NCBI GenBank assembly: GCA_013115135.1 | Contig: JABANP010000094.1 | Coordinates: forward strand, 62,001-126,000 | DNA length: 64,000 nt | Reading direction: 5' to 3' | DNA from: Perkinsus olseni | Taxonomy: Eukaryota; Perkinsozoa; Perkinsida; Perkinsidae | Part shown: positions 43,839 to 55,710 of the stretch, piece by piece | Layout: each line of letters begins with the position of its first letter | Numbering within the stretch: the first letter of the stretch is position 1 | The notes under the pieces: model-generated | What the model saw: the letters and a program-made list of their open reading frames with translations, nothing else | The model's database searches: none | Told to the model about the DNA's origin: nothing | Made by a program: the position numbers and the translations under genes

Positions 43839-43963
43839 CGTACCTTCAACAGATAAGTCGGTAAAGTATCCCTCCTTTCCGTTTCCTCACTTTGTCGTTT
43901 TGCGTTCATTTTGGTGACCCCCTGGGCGGACTCCTGGCCAGTAGGTTTGCATGGCACTTTAAG

Positions 43964-45377
43964 ATGAGGCACTACAGTCGATCTGACTTTGAATTCGGAT
44001 CGCTACTGGGGACCGGCGCCTTTGCACAGGTCGTGCATGTCCGGGATAAAACAGATGGGGAGGAGTACGCTCTGAAGATTCTCGATAAGAAGACACTGGA
44101 GCGGGTAGTAGGGCGGCTAAGGCCCGGCGATGGCGATCGGTTTTCTCGTCAGCTCGATAAAACGGCGCAAGTGCTGAATGAAAGGGATACTCTTATGAAA
44201 CTGAGAGACTGTGATAATATAGTAAAATTGTACTTCACGTTTCAGGTGGGTGGTAAGGCGCAGGTTCGATCCCGGCATGGTGTATTTTTTAGGACCGAAC
44301 TTGGCTTTACTTTGCGCTTGAGTACTGTGAAGGGGGCGACCTCGCAGAGGAGATCGGGAGGTGGGGACGAGTCCCCGAGGACCTCGCGAGGTTCTACGCC
44401 GCCGAGATTGTTAATATGCTTGTCCAACTGCGGTCCAAAGGGTTGGCCCATCGCGACCTGAAACCCGATAATATTCTAATAAATAAGGGACACTTGAAAC
44501 TGGTAGACTTCGATGTGGCAAAGGTAATAGGGGTATCCCAGGAGGCGTCGTCAGGCCTGTGGGTCCTCAGGCGATCTCACCGAGTCTGGCATATCAGTGT
44601 GAGAAAGGAGCGCTGCCAGTGGGGATGCGAAGTCAGCCTCTACGCAGAGCGATGATGATTCCCAACTACGGCGGATGAACACCTTCGTCGGGACGGCACA
44701 GTATGTGTCGCCAGAGATGCTGAGCGACTCTGCTGTGGCGGGCTTCGCCTCGGACCTCTGGGCGTTGGGGTGTATCGTCTACCAAATGATAGTTGGTTAT
44801 TCGCCCTTCCAGTCGGGGTCGGAGGGACAGACATTTCAGATGATACTCGCGAGACAGTACGACATGCCCGATGACGTGTCTGATGCGGCGAGAGATCTTA
44901 TAGGAAAATTACTGGTGCTTGGAGCCAGCGGACAGGCTGGGCTTTGGCAACCTAGGGGAGCTCAAGGCGCATCCCTTCTTCAGTGGCGTTGACTTTGCGA
45001 CTTTACCATTCACCCCGCCGCCCCGAGAGAGCCACCATAATCGAAATCATCAGGAGAACGGCGAGTCGCTGGCTGACGATATGGGCGCTGAGTTTGGCCT
45101 GGCTCCGCATGGTGTCGAGATCTCGGTGGACGAGGATGATGACTGGAGTTATGATTCTGATGAGGATGAGCGAACCCCAATGGTGGGGCAAGTGTTTGGA
45201 GGCCGGGCGCAGCGGATAATGCCGTTCAACTTTGTGGAGGCCGCCAACGCAGCGGTGAAGTCGCCGAGGAGCTCTGGAGGCCAACATGGTGGTACGAGGC
45301 CCGGCAGGCAACAGCAGGAGAGACCTGCTGAGACTACGACTCGGACGTCATGTGAGGAAGACGCTGGTGGCCGTTGA
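43964..45377 (+). CDS. PDK1-like AGC protein kinase with DFD motif; apparent 1-bp frameshift
   Basis: Kinase subdomains in order: LGTGAFAQV (glycine loop), YALKILDK (catalytic Lys), KLYFTFQ, then after a 47-bp intron (44246-44292) DRTWLYFALEYCEGGDL, HRDLKPDNIL, LVDFDVAK, NTFVGTAQYVSPEML, SDLWALGCIVYQMIVGYSPF and EPADRLGFGNLGELKAHPFF. NTFVGTAxYVSPE and FTFQDxxxLYFxLE are PDK1 traits. The usual DFG is DFD. Between LLVL and EPADRLG (around 44919) one extra T shifts the frame with no intron signal: base error, or a broken gene. The C-terminal tail is acidic and lacks an obvious PH domain. Start 43964 is chosen just before the kinase domain; an in-frame ATG at 43892 is possible. Confidence 0.75.
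44246..44292 (+). repeat. 47-bp intron with tRNA T-arm-like core in the kinase gene
   Basis: Begins GTGGGTGG and ends TTTTTTAG; the core AAGGCGCAGGTTCGATCCCG resembles variable loop plus T arm. Its removal restores FTFQ-DRTWLYF. Confidence 0.65.
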
Positions 45378-46599
45378 AGGCTGTGGTCGTAGTAGTTGTA
45401 TCAGATTTGGTCATATTAATGATAACGTTCATTCAGAGCGGATATTCATTCGTTTTCATCCAGTTTGTTATTGCGTTATGCGAGTACTCGGAGCGTCAGA
45501 CAGCGCGTATTATCGTGATAGTGAGCATGAACGCGCGAGGGTTCTGGAAGGACCGGAAAATGCCTCTCCTGTGGGCGTGTTGCTTCTCCGTTGTTGCTCA
45601 TAGTCAACGCAAGGCGAGAAGGAGTATAAAGTCTTCTACTTTCTGCTTCTAAGCTTAGTCTCTCGAGGGGAATAAGCTATGCACGCATGCACAAGACGAT
45701 CGGCGCATAATGAGTAACAGGGCGGTAGTGGGGTACATTTAGAAACTATTACGTGGCCCTTGCCTGCCTGACACATTAGACGAGTGGCGAGGGTATTAAT
45801 CTCCTCCTGGCATAGGTTACTCTGTCAAAGCCACCTCGTGAAGATAATAAAAACTATTAACGAAAAGCACATGTACAACAATTGAGGCTCTTCAAGTGGC
45901 CTTTTTTAATCACAAACATGTCGGAAATGGATCATCAGGCGATGAGCGATTTCGGAGTGTTATTTTACGGCCGTCTCATCCGAAGATTGCTAAACCACAA
46001 CAGCCGCCTCATGATTCGGTTTGGCATCGATGGTGAGGATTTTGGATGGACTGGGCTGAACGACTGGACGGAAGGGGAGGGTACTTCTTTCGCTTTTATC
46101 TCCAACGGCTCAGCCGAAGATTCAGTCTGATGAATTCCCTATCTTTTTTCCTTATAGACAACGGAGGTCGAATGCGAATTCGGGGGACAGGGAGTTATGC
46201 TGGACCGCCTCAAGCCGGGTGCCGGACCGTGTAGTTGTACTTTATAGCCGCGTGAAGTAATGCGTTGCCGGTTCGTACTGCAACAACACAACAGATCATC
46301 ACAGAACCGACTTCCATCAGAGGAACTCAACCGAGTGGAGGCATGACAGCAGGTGGCTTACCATTTGTTTCTTTCTTCCCCTCGCGCTCTTAGTAGAGAT
46401 TCAACCTGAATGGAAGACCGACTCTCGCTGAAGTGAGTCGGTATCAGTATGAACAATGTGCTCACTAAAGGCAGGTTGGATAACAGTAGCACAACAATGT
46501 GCTCTCATAGGGGGTACAAATGGACTTTTCGACGCTTCCTCGAGTTTCATCTTTATTCAACTCCCCTTCCTCCCAGGCCAGTTCTCCTGGTCTCGATCT
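45378..46599. other. Intergenic between kinase and CFAP57 3' ends
   Basis: Convergent 3' flanks; only short frames, nothing recognised. Confidence 0.45.
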
Positions 46600-49500
46600 T
46601 TCCCAGCATGAATAGCACCGTAGCCGACGTTACCCCGGCACGCCGGCCAGAGAAACGCGATGCGCGAAGCCGGGGAGGACGGCGCAGAAGCAACGATATT
46701 CGGCGGCGGAGGCAGATGGCCCCCTTCTCACCTGCTCTTGGAGCATACTGATCTCCAACTTCTGCATGCGGATCATCTCAGACTTTTGCTCAATCGTCAT
46801 CCGCAAATGTTGCATCCCCTTCTTTTCTTCGCTCCGCTGTTTACCCCTTCTATCAATCCGTGGTAGTCGAGCAGCTCCTGCTCAAGATTCCACCAGACAC
46901 TGTCTTCAGACAGACTTCCTACCGCCATCTGCTGTCCCCTTCTCCTGAGGCCTCGCCTTAGCCTTCCCCTCGCTTCCTCGCTGGGGCTCCTTGCCGCGTA
47001 GCTCTCGCAACTCGACCTGGAGGGACTTGACCTGACGGCCGTGCTGACCCAGGGAGGAGGGCGGCCAGAGCGATCTTCACTTCGTCCTCCAGATTCTTCT
47101 TCTGGACTCGAGTGTCGTTGATTTCACTCAGGAGTGTCGCGTTCTCCATAGCCCGTTTGCTGAGATCTCTCCTGCTGGCTGCGTTCGCTCGGGAAGACTG
47201 CGCGGCGAGGCTGTGCAACTGGCGGCCAGATAGGGACGATCGTAAGGCAGCGCTGATGAGCCTCTGTTAGAGGGATGTCTTATTGTGTATATCTCCCAAT
47301 CTCAGTGTGCATGCGTGCACCCATTTAGCTATGGTAACACTGGTTGGTTGTTGTGCGATCAGTATTGATGGGATCGGTATGAGTCAGTCCGTAGCCATCT
47401 TGGCTCAAGTTCTGAATTGTTGGGTTCAGCCAATGTCTGACAACCCTCAAGGGAGCGGCGCTAATGCCGTTGATACTCGGCACTCAAATTCATCGAAGCC
47501 CCTCTCATAAAGCGAGATGGTTCCCACAGCAAGCCGTACGGCCCGTCACCGACAGGCAAGCGAAGGATTGATCAGACTTAACCTCACTATTAGAAGACTC
47601 GGACGGGAGGAGGAGAGGCCCGCTCACTTTCTTGTCAAGTGCCTTCATCTGTCTTCGAGCTTCCAGCGGTCCAAGACAGTCCCCCAAATTGGAGGTGGAC
47701 GGAGATGTTCTCATCTGTTGGATCAACTCGTGATCATCGGACGAGGGTTCACTCACCTGTTGCTCCTTCGGGATTCTAGAGGGCTTCTCATCTGAGAGGA
47801 TGAGTAGTAGTAGCGAAGTCTAGCAGCCCATGGGCGTCCCGACCAACGATTCGTTCTTGGTAGATCCTCTTCAGGAGAGTCGGCCATTCCTTCACGTTCG
47901 GGTTTTCTACAACCGCCATGAGCTCCCTTTTCAATTCCGCTAGCGTATCTTAGGTCGAAGCATGCTTTTCACGAGTATTCCATCCTGCAGTATCCAACTT
48001 TGGCCGTCCTGTATTCTCTCGTTCAGCATCGCCACTTCGTTTCTGTGCTGCCCCGCCAAAGCTGCCTTCCGTTCGAGATCTCCCTCCAACTTTTTCTGCA
48101 CCGCAGCCTGCGTAATGGGAAATCAGTCGAAGAAAATTGATACCACACCATTCTCAAATCACCCGACAGGACGGAGAACGCAATGGAACTGCAGTAGACC
48201 CTAGAGGGGACAATACTGCGGCTTTATCGGTGATCGCGTAGGGACGCAGCCCAGTGGCAATTGCCTGTCACATCGAATAGGTTACGAGTCTTATCAGAAA
48301 CGCTCCTGTCGCTTCACACTGGGGGTGAATCGGTCCTTGCTGATTTCGTTTCGCGTGCAAATGTGGTTGCAGATACTCTTTCTGTGCGACTAACCCGTCC
48401 CTCCTCTCCCTACTGCGTAACAGCACCTTACCTGCTTCTCGAGCTCGCCTTGGGCGTCGGATACCTTCCTTCTCAGCCTGTGTATTTCCTCCTCCTTCGG
48501 CCCCCCTGCTTCGCTCACCTACAGTCCGAGCCCTACTGCCAAGCAAGCTGCGGCTGCTCACCTCACGCAGTCGGTACTCGAGGACGCCCTTGACTTGCTC
48601 GAGGGAGTCTACCTTGTCCTGCAGGGCCCTGACCTCTTGCTCTTTCCGCTGCCGGATCTTGCCCTGCTCGGCGCTACGCCGCTTGGAGTCTTCTAACCTG
48701 AACACCATCGACCATAGTGAAACACAGTCCAGATTTGAGATCTCTCTACTCGGCCGATGAGAAAAAGTCTCAAGTGGCGAGGATACTCGGCAGAGAGTAA
48801 AAGAACCGCGTGACGCAAGGGCGAGAGGGCTCAGGACGTCAGACTAAGGAGGCCGTAGCAGCCGGCCACCGGAAGAATTCAGAAGAGCACTATTGGGTAG
48901 CATCGGTCTGGCAGTCGGCGGCGGCGTCCCGCTGAGAGACGTGGCGATTGTACCATGTACAGCAAGATGTCTAAGGAAAGCTTCTAGCGATCAGCCAAGC
49001 TCATGATAATCACGACCCGGCCGGCAATGGCAGAATGGTAGGTGGTACTTGCGGGCCTGCTCGTCAATCCTGGCCTTGAGGGCGGCTATGATGCTGGATG
49101 CTTCGGCCGTTTCATTCGACAGCTTCACTTTCTCCTTCTGGATCTCCTGCAGTCCTCTCATCGCATTCTCCTGTTCCCTGCGCCGCTCCTCGCCTACCAC
49201 GACAACAGCTTCCAACGGCAGCAGGCAGCCGAGGGACCCGACAGCTGTTGGTGAGCTCATGGATCTTCTCGTCCCTCTCGGCGATGATCTTGTTGATCTC
49301 CTCTTCCCTTTCACGAGCCTCGGCCTCTAGCGTTGATTCGTACCTTAACCGATTGGGCTTTGACCGATTGCGACTGAGTAGGCTATTCGGTCACAAGCAT
49401 GTACTGTCGCTGCCCCGTGCTAAGCACAGTCAGAACCCCGAACGTCATTATTCACTTTCGTTTGCTCTACTCTCTTTTGGACCCTTGGCCACATGGACCA

Positions 49501-52500
49501 GGGTGAGCCCCTCCCCCACCCACTTCTTCTTGAGGTCCTCGATCAAGCCCTGACTAGCTTCATTAGCAGCCCTGGCCTCCCGGAGTCGGCCCTCGAACTC
49601 TTCCTGCAGGGCAGCCTTCTCTCGTCTCGATCGGTACTGCTGCTCAGCCTGCCAACAGCCATCAGCCTGACGGTCCCCTCCTCCCCACCTGGCGCTCCTG
49701 ATTCTTCTGCATCTCCTCTCGCCGGCACGCCTCGCTTTTTTCAAATCGCGCAGCTTCTTGTGACAGTTTTTTCTCGTAGAAGGCTGATGCAGGGCGTTGC
49801 ACAGGCCCCTACGGAATCCCATCATGCTGACCTTCAAGCTCCTCCGTCGCCTCTGCTTGGGTCGCTTCCAACGTCTTCATCGCCCTCAAGGCCTCGCTCT
49901 CCTGCCAGGACCTCGACGCCCTCGCCGACCATACCGGACAAACCTTCGCAGTGCTTGCTGTCTCCAAGGCAGTGTACCGGCGCTGCAGTTTCTCGATTTT
50001 CGCTCGGTCACCATCTCGTGCCTTCGATAGTCTTTCCTCGGTCTGAGCCGTTATTTCCGATACGGTCGCCGCAGCTTGCCGCCTGAGGCGGAGGAGGGGC
50101 ACCGTCATCTCGACCTACTGCGAGATGACTGTCACTTAAGGGCGACGATCGTTTTCTCAGCATCGGCTATCTCCTCAGCATGGGCCTGCCGGAGACCAAA
50201 CACCTTCAGAGTTTTGCAACCGTCATGAACTCACTTCCAGCCGACTCCTGGTCACTGTGAGAATGTCATTGGGGAAGAGCATCGCAGCGGAGCGTGTGGG
50301 TACTGAGAGGAGCCTTCGGAAGGGAAGAGACTTGCCCGGGATCAGCGGCCACTACCGCTGCCGTCGGCGATATTGAAGAACAACACCGCTCCGTCGTCCC
50401 CGGTGGTCGCCATCGTCTGGCCATTGCACAATCTGGAGGGGAGAGAATTTGAAGCACTTTGATGGTGAGAATGGCGGACGTGATATGGAGCCCCGTGACC
50501 CGGCCGATGTGTGCCGGGTACTGGTCGACACCCGCCACGGTGAGGGGTTGGCTAAGTGCACAGACCGAGCCTTGGGAGGTCCCGACCAACAGAGCGGCGG
50601 CGGCTGCCGAGGCGTCCCCGTCTGCGAAGGGTCGGTGGTGACAGGAGCGAAAGCAACGATTGGAGTACTTGAACAGGCTATCGCTGTGGGGAAGGTGGCC
50701 GTGGGATGGTCTGCCGCTGCGGGCCAGGGTAGGGCTTCTTCGACCACCTGATCACCCTCTCGTGACTCTATGACGTCGGAAGGACCATGCCCGGTCACCT
50801 CGCCGTCCAGTAGCTTTCTAATGACACCTCGGTACTCGGTCGACCCGCCTAAGTAACCGAATGTCACCGACGTCTGGGTCGCAGTACTTACCAGGGCCTG
50901 GCTTCATCATGAGTCCACCAACGATGATGTCAGACCTGCTCAAGAGGGGACGACTGAGCAGCTGAAGGGGTGGCTTACCGACGGTAGGCGAGGCACGTGT
51001 AGATACACCCTTTCGTGGTGGAGTGCTCGGATGTTCTCGACCAGGAAGCACAGTCCCACTCGGTGACCTGCTGACAGGGTTGGGGAGAGGGGGGGGGGTC
51101 GAGGTCTACACTACCGTGCTCGAGGACCCACTGCAAGTGACGACGGCGAGATGACGATCGTCCTGGTCGAACGCTAGGCCACATATTCCGGTTATAGAGG
51201 GGAGAGGCTGGGGCGTATCTCCTCGCCTGCCTGAAGGAATGATTGACCCGGGATGGCCATCGGAAGGGCGGCGGCCTCCAGACGCGAATCTGTCCTAGTA
51301 ACAGCCGACGCGATAAATACTAGGTAGAGTAGTCAGCAGGAGTTGTGGGAAGTGTGGTATGAAATCATAGTAACGCCAGGAACACTCATGAAGGACTGCT
51401 AGGGCAGAGTAAAACAATGGTACTCGAACCAGGAGAGACTCATCATGCGTTCACCTCCTCCACCTCCTCCTTGGGGCTGAATCTTCAAGGTGGCAACCTT
51501 GGCCAGGCCCCGATGCATCCCGAAGACTATTATCTGGCAAGATGAACGATCGTGGTTGCATGAGCTGGTCCTGGGCATACTTGTTTGGCATCACCCTTGT
51601 CTCCTGCCTGAGCTACGGCAAGGAGGTGGCCCCCAGCGCTCCAAGCCAGTGGCGTTGCTTTGCGGTAGGGGAGCTCCTTGAGGACGGCCAGATCATCATC
51701 TACAACCTGGAGAACCACAAGGGGGCGAGTGGTGAATGAAATCGCTCTGAAGTTCGGAATCGATTCTGCCAGTGCCTTGCACGCGTCAAAGTCGATTCTG
51801 AGTTTCGTCTTTTTTTCTTCAACTGGAGGGAGACGGTTTATGTGAGTTTATAGTCCAGCGCCTACGGTTCCGCCCCAGTTAGACTCGAAGCCGATGTTCA
51901 CAGTGAGGGACCCTCTGTAGCATTGACATGCAGTGCAATGAGAGGGCTCAGAGGGAGGCAGGGCTGAGGGGGTACCTGGAAGATTCTGATCTTCTCCACG
52001 AACGCTACGGCGATGATGAAGCCGCCGACGGGATGGACGGCGACGTCGAGAGGCTCATCTCCGAGGAAGGCTCGGCTGAACTCCATGCAGGCTGAGGGCA
52101 GGCCTGATAGGGGGTATGGCCTTCGCGGGGAGGAGGGTCGGGAGACTCACGCCAGATCCGCAGGCTCTTGTCCTCGCTCGATACGGTGACCATGATCTCT
52201 CGAAGAGGGCACGACGACAGACCTGCACGACGATGCTGGTGTTGGTGTAGTTAACGACCCACCGGAGACTGGGCCTGAATGGAAGCCCCCAGACAGGACG
52301 ATCGGGTGGAGGGCTTCAGTCGGGGCATCGCTCTCTTGCCACTCAGGGGAGGTGTAAACTGACGTAGCTGGTAGCACTGAGAGAGCCGAAGATGCACAGA
52401 CTCGGTGGTGAGGGGAGCCCACCGATGATCTCCCTAGTGTCTGTGACCATCACCAGCCACTCGCCGGTGCCGCTGATGTCGACGGACCCCAGACTGGCCT

Positions 52501-54002
52501 TCTGTTTGGCAACGACCACCTTCCGAACAGGCCTGGGCGAGGTAGGCGATGATGAACTGGGATGAGGTGTAGGGGCACTTGTAAGGCATGGACTGTTGCG
52601 TGTCGGAGCTGTTGGTCTCCTCCCAGACAGTGATGGTCCCGCCGGTGCCGACCGCGATGAATCCTTCGCTCAGTGGACACAGCGCTCGGGGACGGAAGTC
52701 CGGCGAGGGGCAAGGCAGATGGTGGGTGATGGTAGCCGTTTTGGATGATACAAGCATCAACCTAAGATACGCCCCTCCACTGGTCACTGAGGACGGGTTC
52801 CTCACCGCCCGCTTTCGGCCACGGCGACGACAAGAGGGCAATCGGAGGCGGCCGAAGAGACCAGCCAGATGTGATCGATGAGCCGTGTGGGTCCCTCGTC
52901 GCCTGGCCCTGGGATCTGATAACGACCATTCACGCCGCTGCCATCAACTGTTGCTCACAGATGGAGGCACTTCCTTCAGCGCCCCTCCACCTTTGCCTTT
53001 GATGAACTTGCAGCCATCCCGGCCGGTGATGCAGATGAGGGATGAGTCAGTGGGACATACAGTGACCTGGCAGGATTTACTTTTATTTCTGTTCTCGGCG
53101 GTATTGATGGCGATCTCGCCTCAACACTAAGTCCCGCAGAAATTGAGGAAAGAAGACGCTGGGTCCAGTGAGAGGCTCGGAACGGCTGGGCTCCCACTGC
53201 AGTGTTCTCAAGCAGCCTTGGAGTTGCAGGGCTTACCTTATCGAAGAGGCCATCAAGCGTCAGCTGTGTACTGTTGTTGACCTCAAGATTCGTCCGGCGA
53301 GGAGATCCGACCGCCTAAGGGCCGTCTAGTAGAAGCGCGGGTGTTGCTCATATCGGAGATCACCTAACTTACCTTTCTTCTCCGCCAACCGGTGATGTGA
53401 TAGAGTTGGCCGGTGGTCGTGAGCAGGACTAGTGTTCGACCATCCGCTGACAGCGCTATCGACACAACCCTGTCCCCCTTCCTCTCCTGAATGAGGGTCG
53501 GGTCGTACTGCATCACAGCGGTCCGCCCGTACCTCGGGCTTTGGCAGAAGGAAGACGTCTTGGGGATGGTTACCGGGGACCGTCGGATTGTACAACGCCA
53601 CGGCCATCTGAGAACAGCCGCTGCTAGTGTTGGTACCAGGTGGAAGGCCTAACCTGACCACCGCTGAGGAGCTGACCAACAGCAAGGACTCGACTGTCTG
53701 GGGTCTTGGCAAGGTCAGTGACCATCTCGACACAGTCCTCCTCGAGAGGGGCGAGGAAGTTGACTGTGTTCGAGTCGACGTGTCTAATGCAAGCATGCCT
53801 TCCGGATACGTGTACCTCGCGGGGAGTTAGAAGGGGGGAGCGCCGCCGTAGCAGCTCTCACCACGAAGTGTCCGCTCTCGTCAGGGAAGAGGGCTGTTGG
53901 ACTATCCTTGAGAGTCGTCCGATCGTCTGGCGTGATGAGCCCTCCGAGAGCGTGAACCAGCTGAAGTCTGGTAACTTCCCGTGGTGGCTTCTGGCCAATC
54001 AT
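46600..54002 (-). CDS. CFAP57: CFAP57 (WDR65)-like flagellar WD40/coiled-coil protein, many exons
   Basis: Axonemal protein of the inner-dynein/regulatory region in ciliates, algae and animals. Minus-strand start ATG 54000-54002 (MIGQKPPREVTRLQLVHALG), then FLAPLEEDCVEMVTDLAKTP. N-terminal WD40 exons continue: VVSIALSADGRTLVLLTTTG (~53440), SSLICITGRDGCKFIKGKGG (~53040), LSEGFIAVGTGGTITVWEET (~52650), MVTVSSEDKSLRIWRE (~52180) and LDVAVHPVGGFIIAVAFVEK (~52050). From about 50100 to 46630 the exons are coiled-coil (charged heptads). They end with RAMENATLLSEINDTRVQKK (~47130) and RMQKLEISMLQEQV (~46760), which match the family's C terminus. Introns are numerous. Exact 3' end uncertain. It implies a flagellated life stage. 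Confidence 0.8.
47388..47409 (+). ncRNA. Dinoflagellate/Perkinsus-type spliced-leader sequence (SL RNA gene or retroposed SL relict)
   Basis: The 22 bases contain CCGTAGCCATCTTGGCTCAA, preceded by T and followed by G. They fit the known leader consensus (D-CCGUAGCCAUYUUGGCUCAAG) exactly. They lie in an intron of the CFAP57-like gene, on the opposite strand. The bases after the leader are TTCTGAATTG, so the GT donor expected of an SL RNA gene would be displaced by one base. ATTGTTGG shortly after could be a weak Sm-site-like element. A short ORF (MSDNPQGSGANAV...) opens 24 bases downstream, which would fit a reinserted trans-spliced mRNA. Confidence 0.7.
51842..51891 (+). repeat. Dispersed GTGAGTTTATAGTCC-type motif
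   Basis: GTGAGTTTATAGTCCAGCGC followed by CTACGGTTCCG and AGTTAGACT; related to 31097, 54405 and 55626. It lies in a CFAP57 intron, opposite strand. Confidence 0.65.
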
Positions 54003-55023
54003 CGGTGGAGAGCGCTACTACTAAACTCCCTCGATTCGATCTTGGAGTCCACCATGTTACAACTTTTACCTTTTTCACTCAACCAAAAGCTTTACAATAG
54101 TGACAAGAGAGACGATCAGAGGCACGCCGTACAGCACAGTAATCAGCGGTGGTTCGCAGTTGACAGACACCCAGGGTGATGGCATCAGACGAGGACTAGT
54201 TATACGGTTCACGAGGAGTCTCTCAAGAGTCCCCACCCCTTACAGGATGACATGAAATAGGTGCGGAAGAGTACGCCTTGAAGCCGAACGAGAGCATGCT
54301 CGCATCCCGGCGCCGTAGCCTCCATTCAGAGTACCAACGGTGAATACAGGCATGTAGTGCTAGGGCTCCGAGTGCTGTCCATCTTGCTGGTGAGCAAGGG
54401 GCATGTGCGAGTTTATAGTCCGACGCTTACGGTTCCGGGTTAGCCAAACTTAACCGATGTACTCAGTTGGGGATTACTCCTCTGTAGTGGTTGTTATGCA
54501 GTACGACGAGATTGTGTGCCAGGTAGTTCGGACTCGAGTTAGTATTGGAAATACTTGGTGTGGATGAACAACCTTCGGGCACACCTGCCAACTTGCCCGC
54601 CCAATTTCCACGGGCGTATTTCCGACAAGTCGCTCGAAATCACTTTCCAGCTGATGAGAGGTCGGCAATGGCCATAGAAACTAGAAGTAACAGTGGTTGC
54701 CGCTAATTTCGTCCACCAATCAGTATTGAAATCGAGAACATCTCAAGTTATTATTAAGCAGGCTTACCCCTCTCTCTATGTTGTCGTGACGACTGTCGCT
54801 CGCCACGCAATGTATTGTGATACTGTCCACTGCTAGGCTTAAGTGATCTAACATTCAACTGTGGATGGTCATTGAGATTGGATAATCGATTGAGGTTAAC
54901 CTCTCCTATATCCGGGTATTGTGCTCCCTGGATTACGCTCTACCAACCAGTTCGTGAGAGGGTCGATTGCCCCCGTGGCTCGGACAGGTCTGAGGTATTT
55001 CAGCGTTCGAGGTTCTTGTTCAA
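54003..55023. other. Divergent intergenic region (CFAP57 and secreted-protein gene)
   Basis: Presumed promoters on both sides. Contains one dispersed motif copy (54405-54451). No gene seen. Confidence 0.45.
54405..54451 (+). repeat. Dispersed GTGAGTTTATAGTCC-type motif
   Basis: GTGCGAGTTTATAGTCCGAC then GCTTACGGTTCCGGGTTAG; nearest to the copy at 51842. Confidence 0.65.
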
Positions 55024-55482
55024 ATGCCTAGATCATCGCCGTTACTAGTCGCTCTTCTCGCTACAGTAGTGGTGCTGGTAAAAGCGCAATTATCCTTCCT
55101 TCTGCCTTGGCGAAACATCTCCTTCGCGCAGTACAGAACACCGCCGTGGGGAAGGCATGACGGGGCAGTTGTCGAGCTGACGTTCAAGTCCGTGCAGGGG
55201 AAAGATCACGTCAAGATGAAAGTCACGGTTCCCACGAGCGAGGTCACGAGCCCAGATATTCTTTTCCGTTTGGACCCTACAACAAAGAGGGTGGAGTTCC
55301 TCAACTTAACAGACGACCAGAAGGCGGAGATGAACTTCTTCCTCGGAGTCTTGAGGGACCTTGGGTTAATCCATGAAGCAGAATTGTCTCAGATCAAGCT
55401 TCGATATCGCCGTACGCCAAACCTGTTCTCAGTATGCCTGGGTGATGGTGAAAAGGTATTCGCCGCGAGGGTTCGACACTAG
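55024..55482 (+). CDS. Small secreted protein, paralogue of 62453-62938
   Basis: 152 codons, single exon. A clear signal peptide (PLLVALLATVVVLVKA) is followed by QLSFLLPW. Conserved blocks with the second copy: YRTPPWG / YRTPAMG, VEL-F-S-Q, KMKV / KMRV, EFLNLTDDQKAEMN / DFNNLTDYSKARMN, DLGLIHE / NDGLIPE, IKLRYRR / IKVQYHP and GDGEKVFAAR / GSGETLSASR. The mature part has almost no Cys. No known domain was recognised; likely a lineage-specific secreted or vesicle protein. Confidence 0.75.
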   Translation: MPRSSPLLVALLATVVVLVKAQLSFLLPWRNISFAQYRTPPWGRHDGAVVELTFKSVQGKDHVKMKVTVPTSEVTSPDILFRLDPTTKRVEFLNLTDDQKAEMNFFLGVLRDLGLIHEAELSQIKLRYRRTPNLFSVCLGDGEKVFAARVRH

Positions 55483-55625
55483 TGATTTCTGTTCGCTCTG
55501 CGGTCGTGATCATGATGATGATGATGTAGCATCGTGTGTTGTTTGGTCAGCTGTGGAGTTGGTTGATAGTTCTGAAGCAGCGGGGGATTGCCGAGAAGAC
55601 TCCGGAAATCCTAGAGGACAAGGTA

Positions 55626-55669
55626 TGTGTGACTTTATGGTCCAACGCCGGAACCGCCCTAGCTGGACC
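55626..55669 (+). repeat. Dispersed GTGAGTTTATAGTCC-type motif
   Basis: GTGTGACTTTATGGTCCAAC followed by GCCGGAACCGCCCTAG. It is preceded by AAG|GT, like a splice donor. Confidence 0.6.
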
Positions 55670-55710
55670 ATCACGATGGTTTGTGCGTTAACCCTATACG
55701 ATTTTAGCAC

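Noticed and set aside
49042..50086. Plus-strand ORFs up to 197 codons
   Set aside because: Antisense to CFAP57 coiled-coil exons; Ser/Pro/Leu-rich composition is what antisense of charged coiled coil gives.
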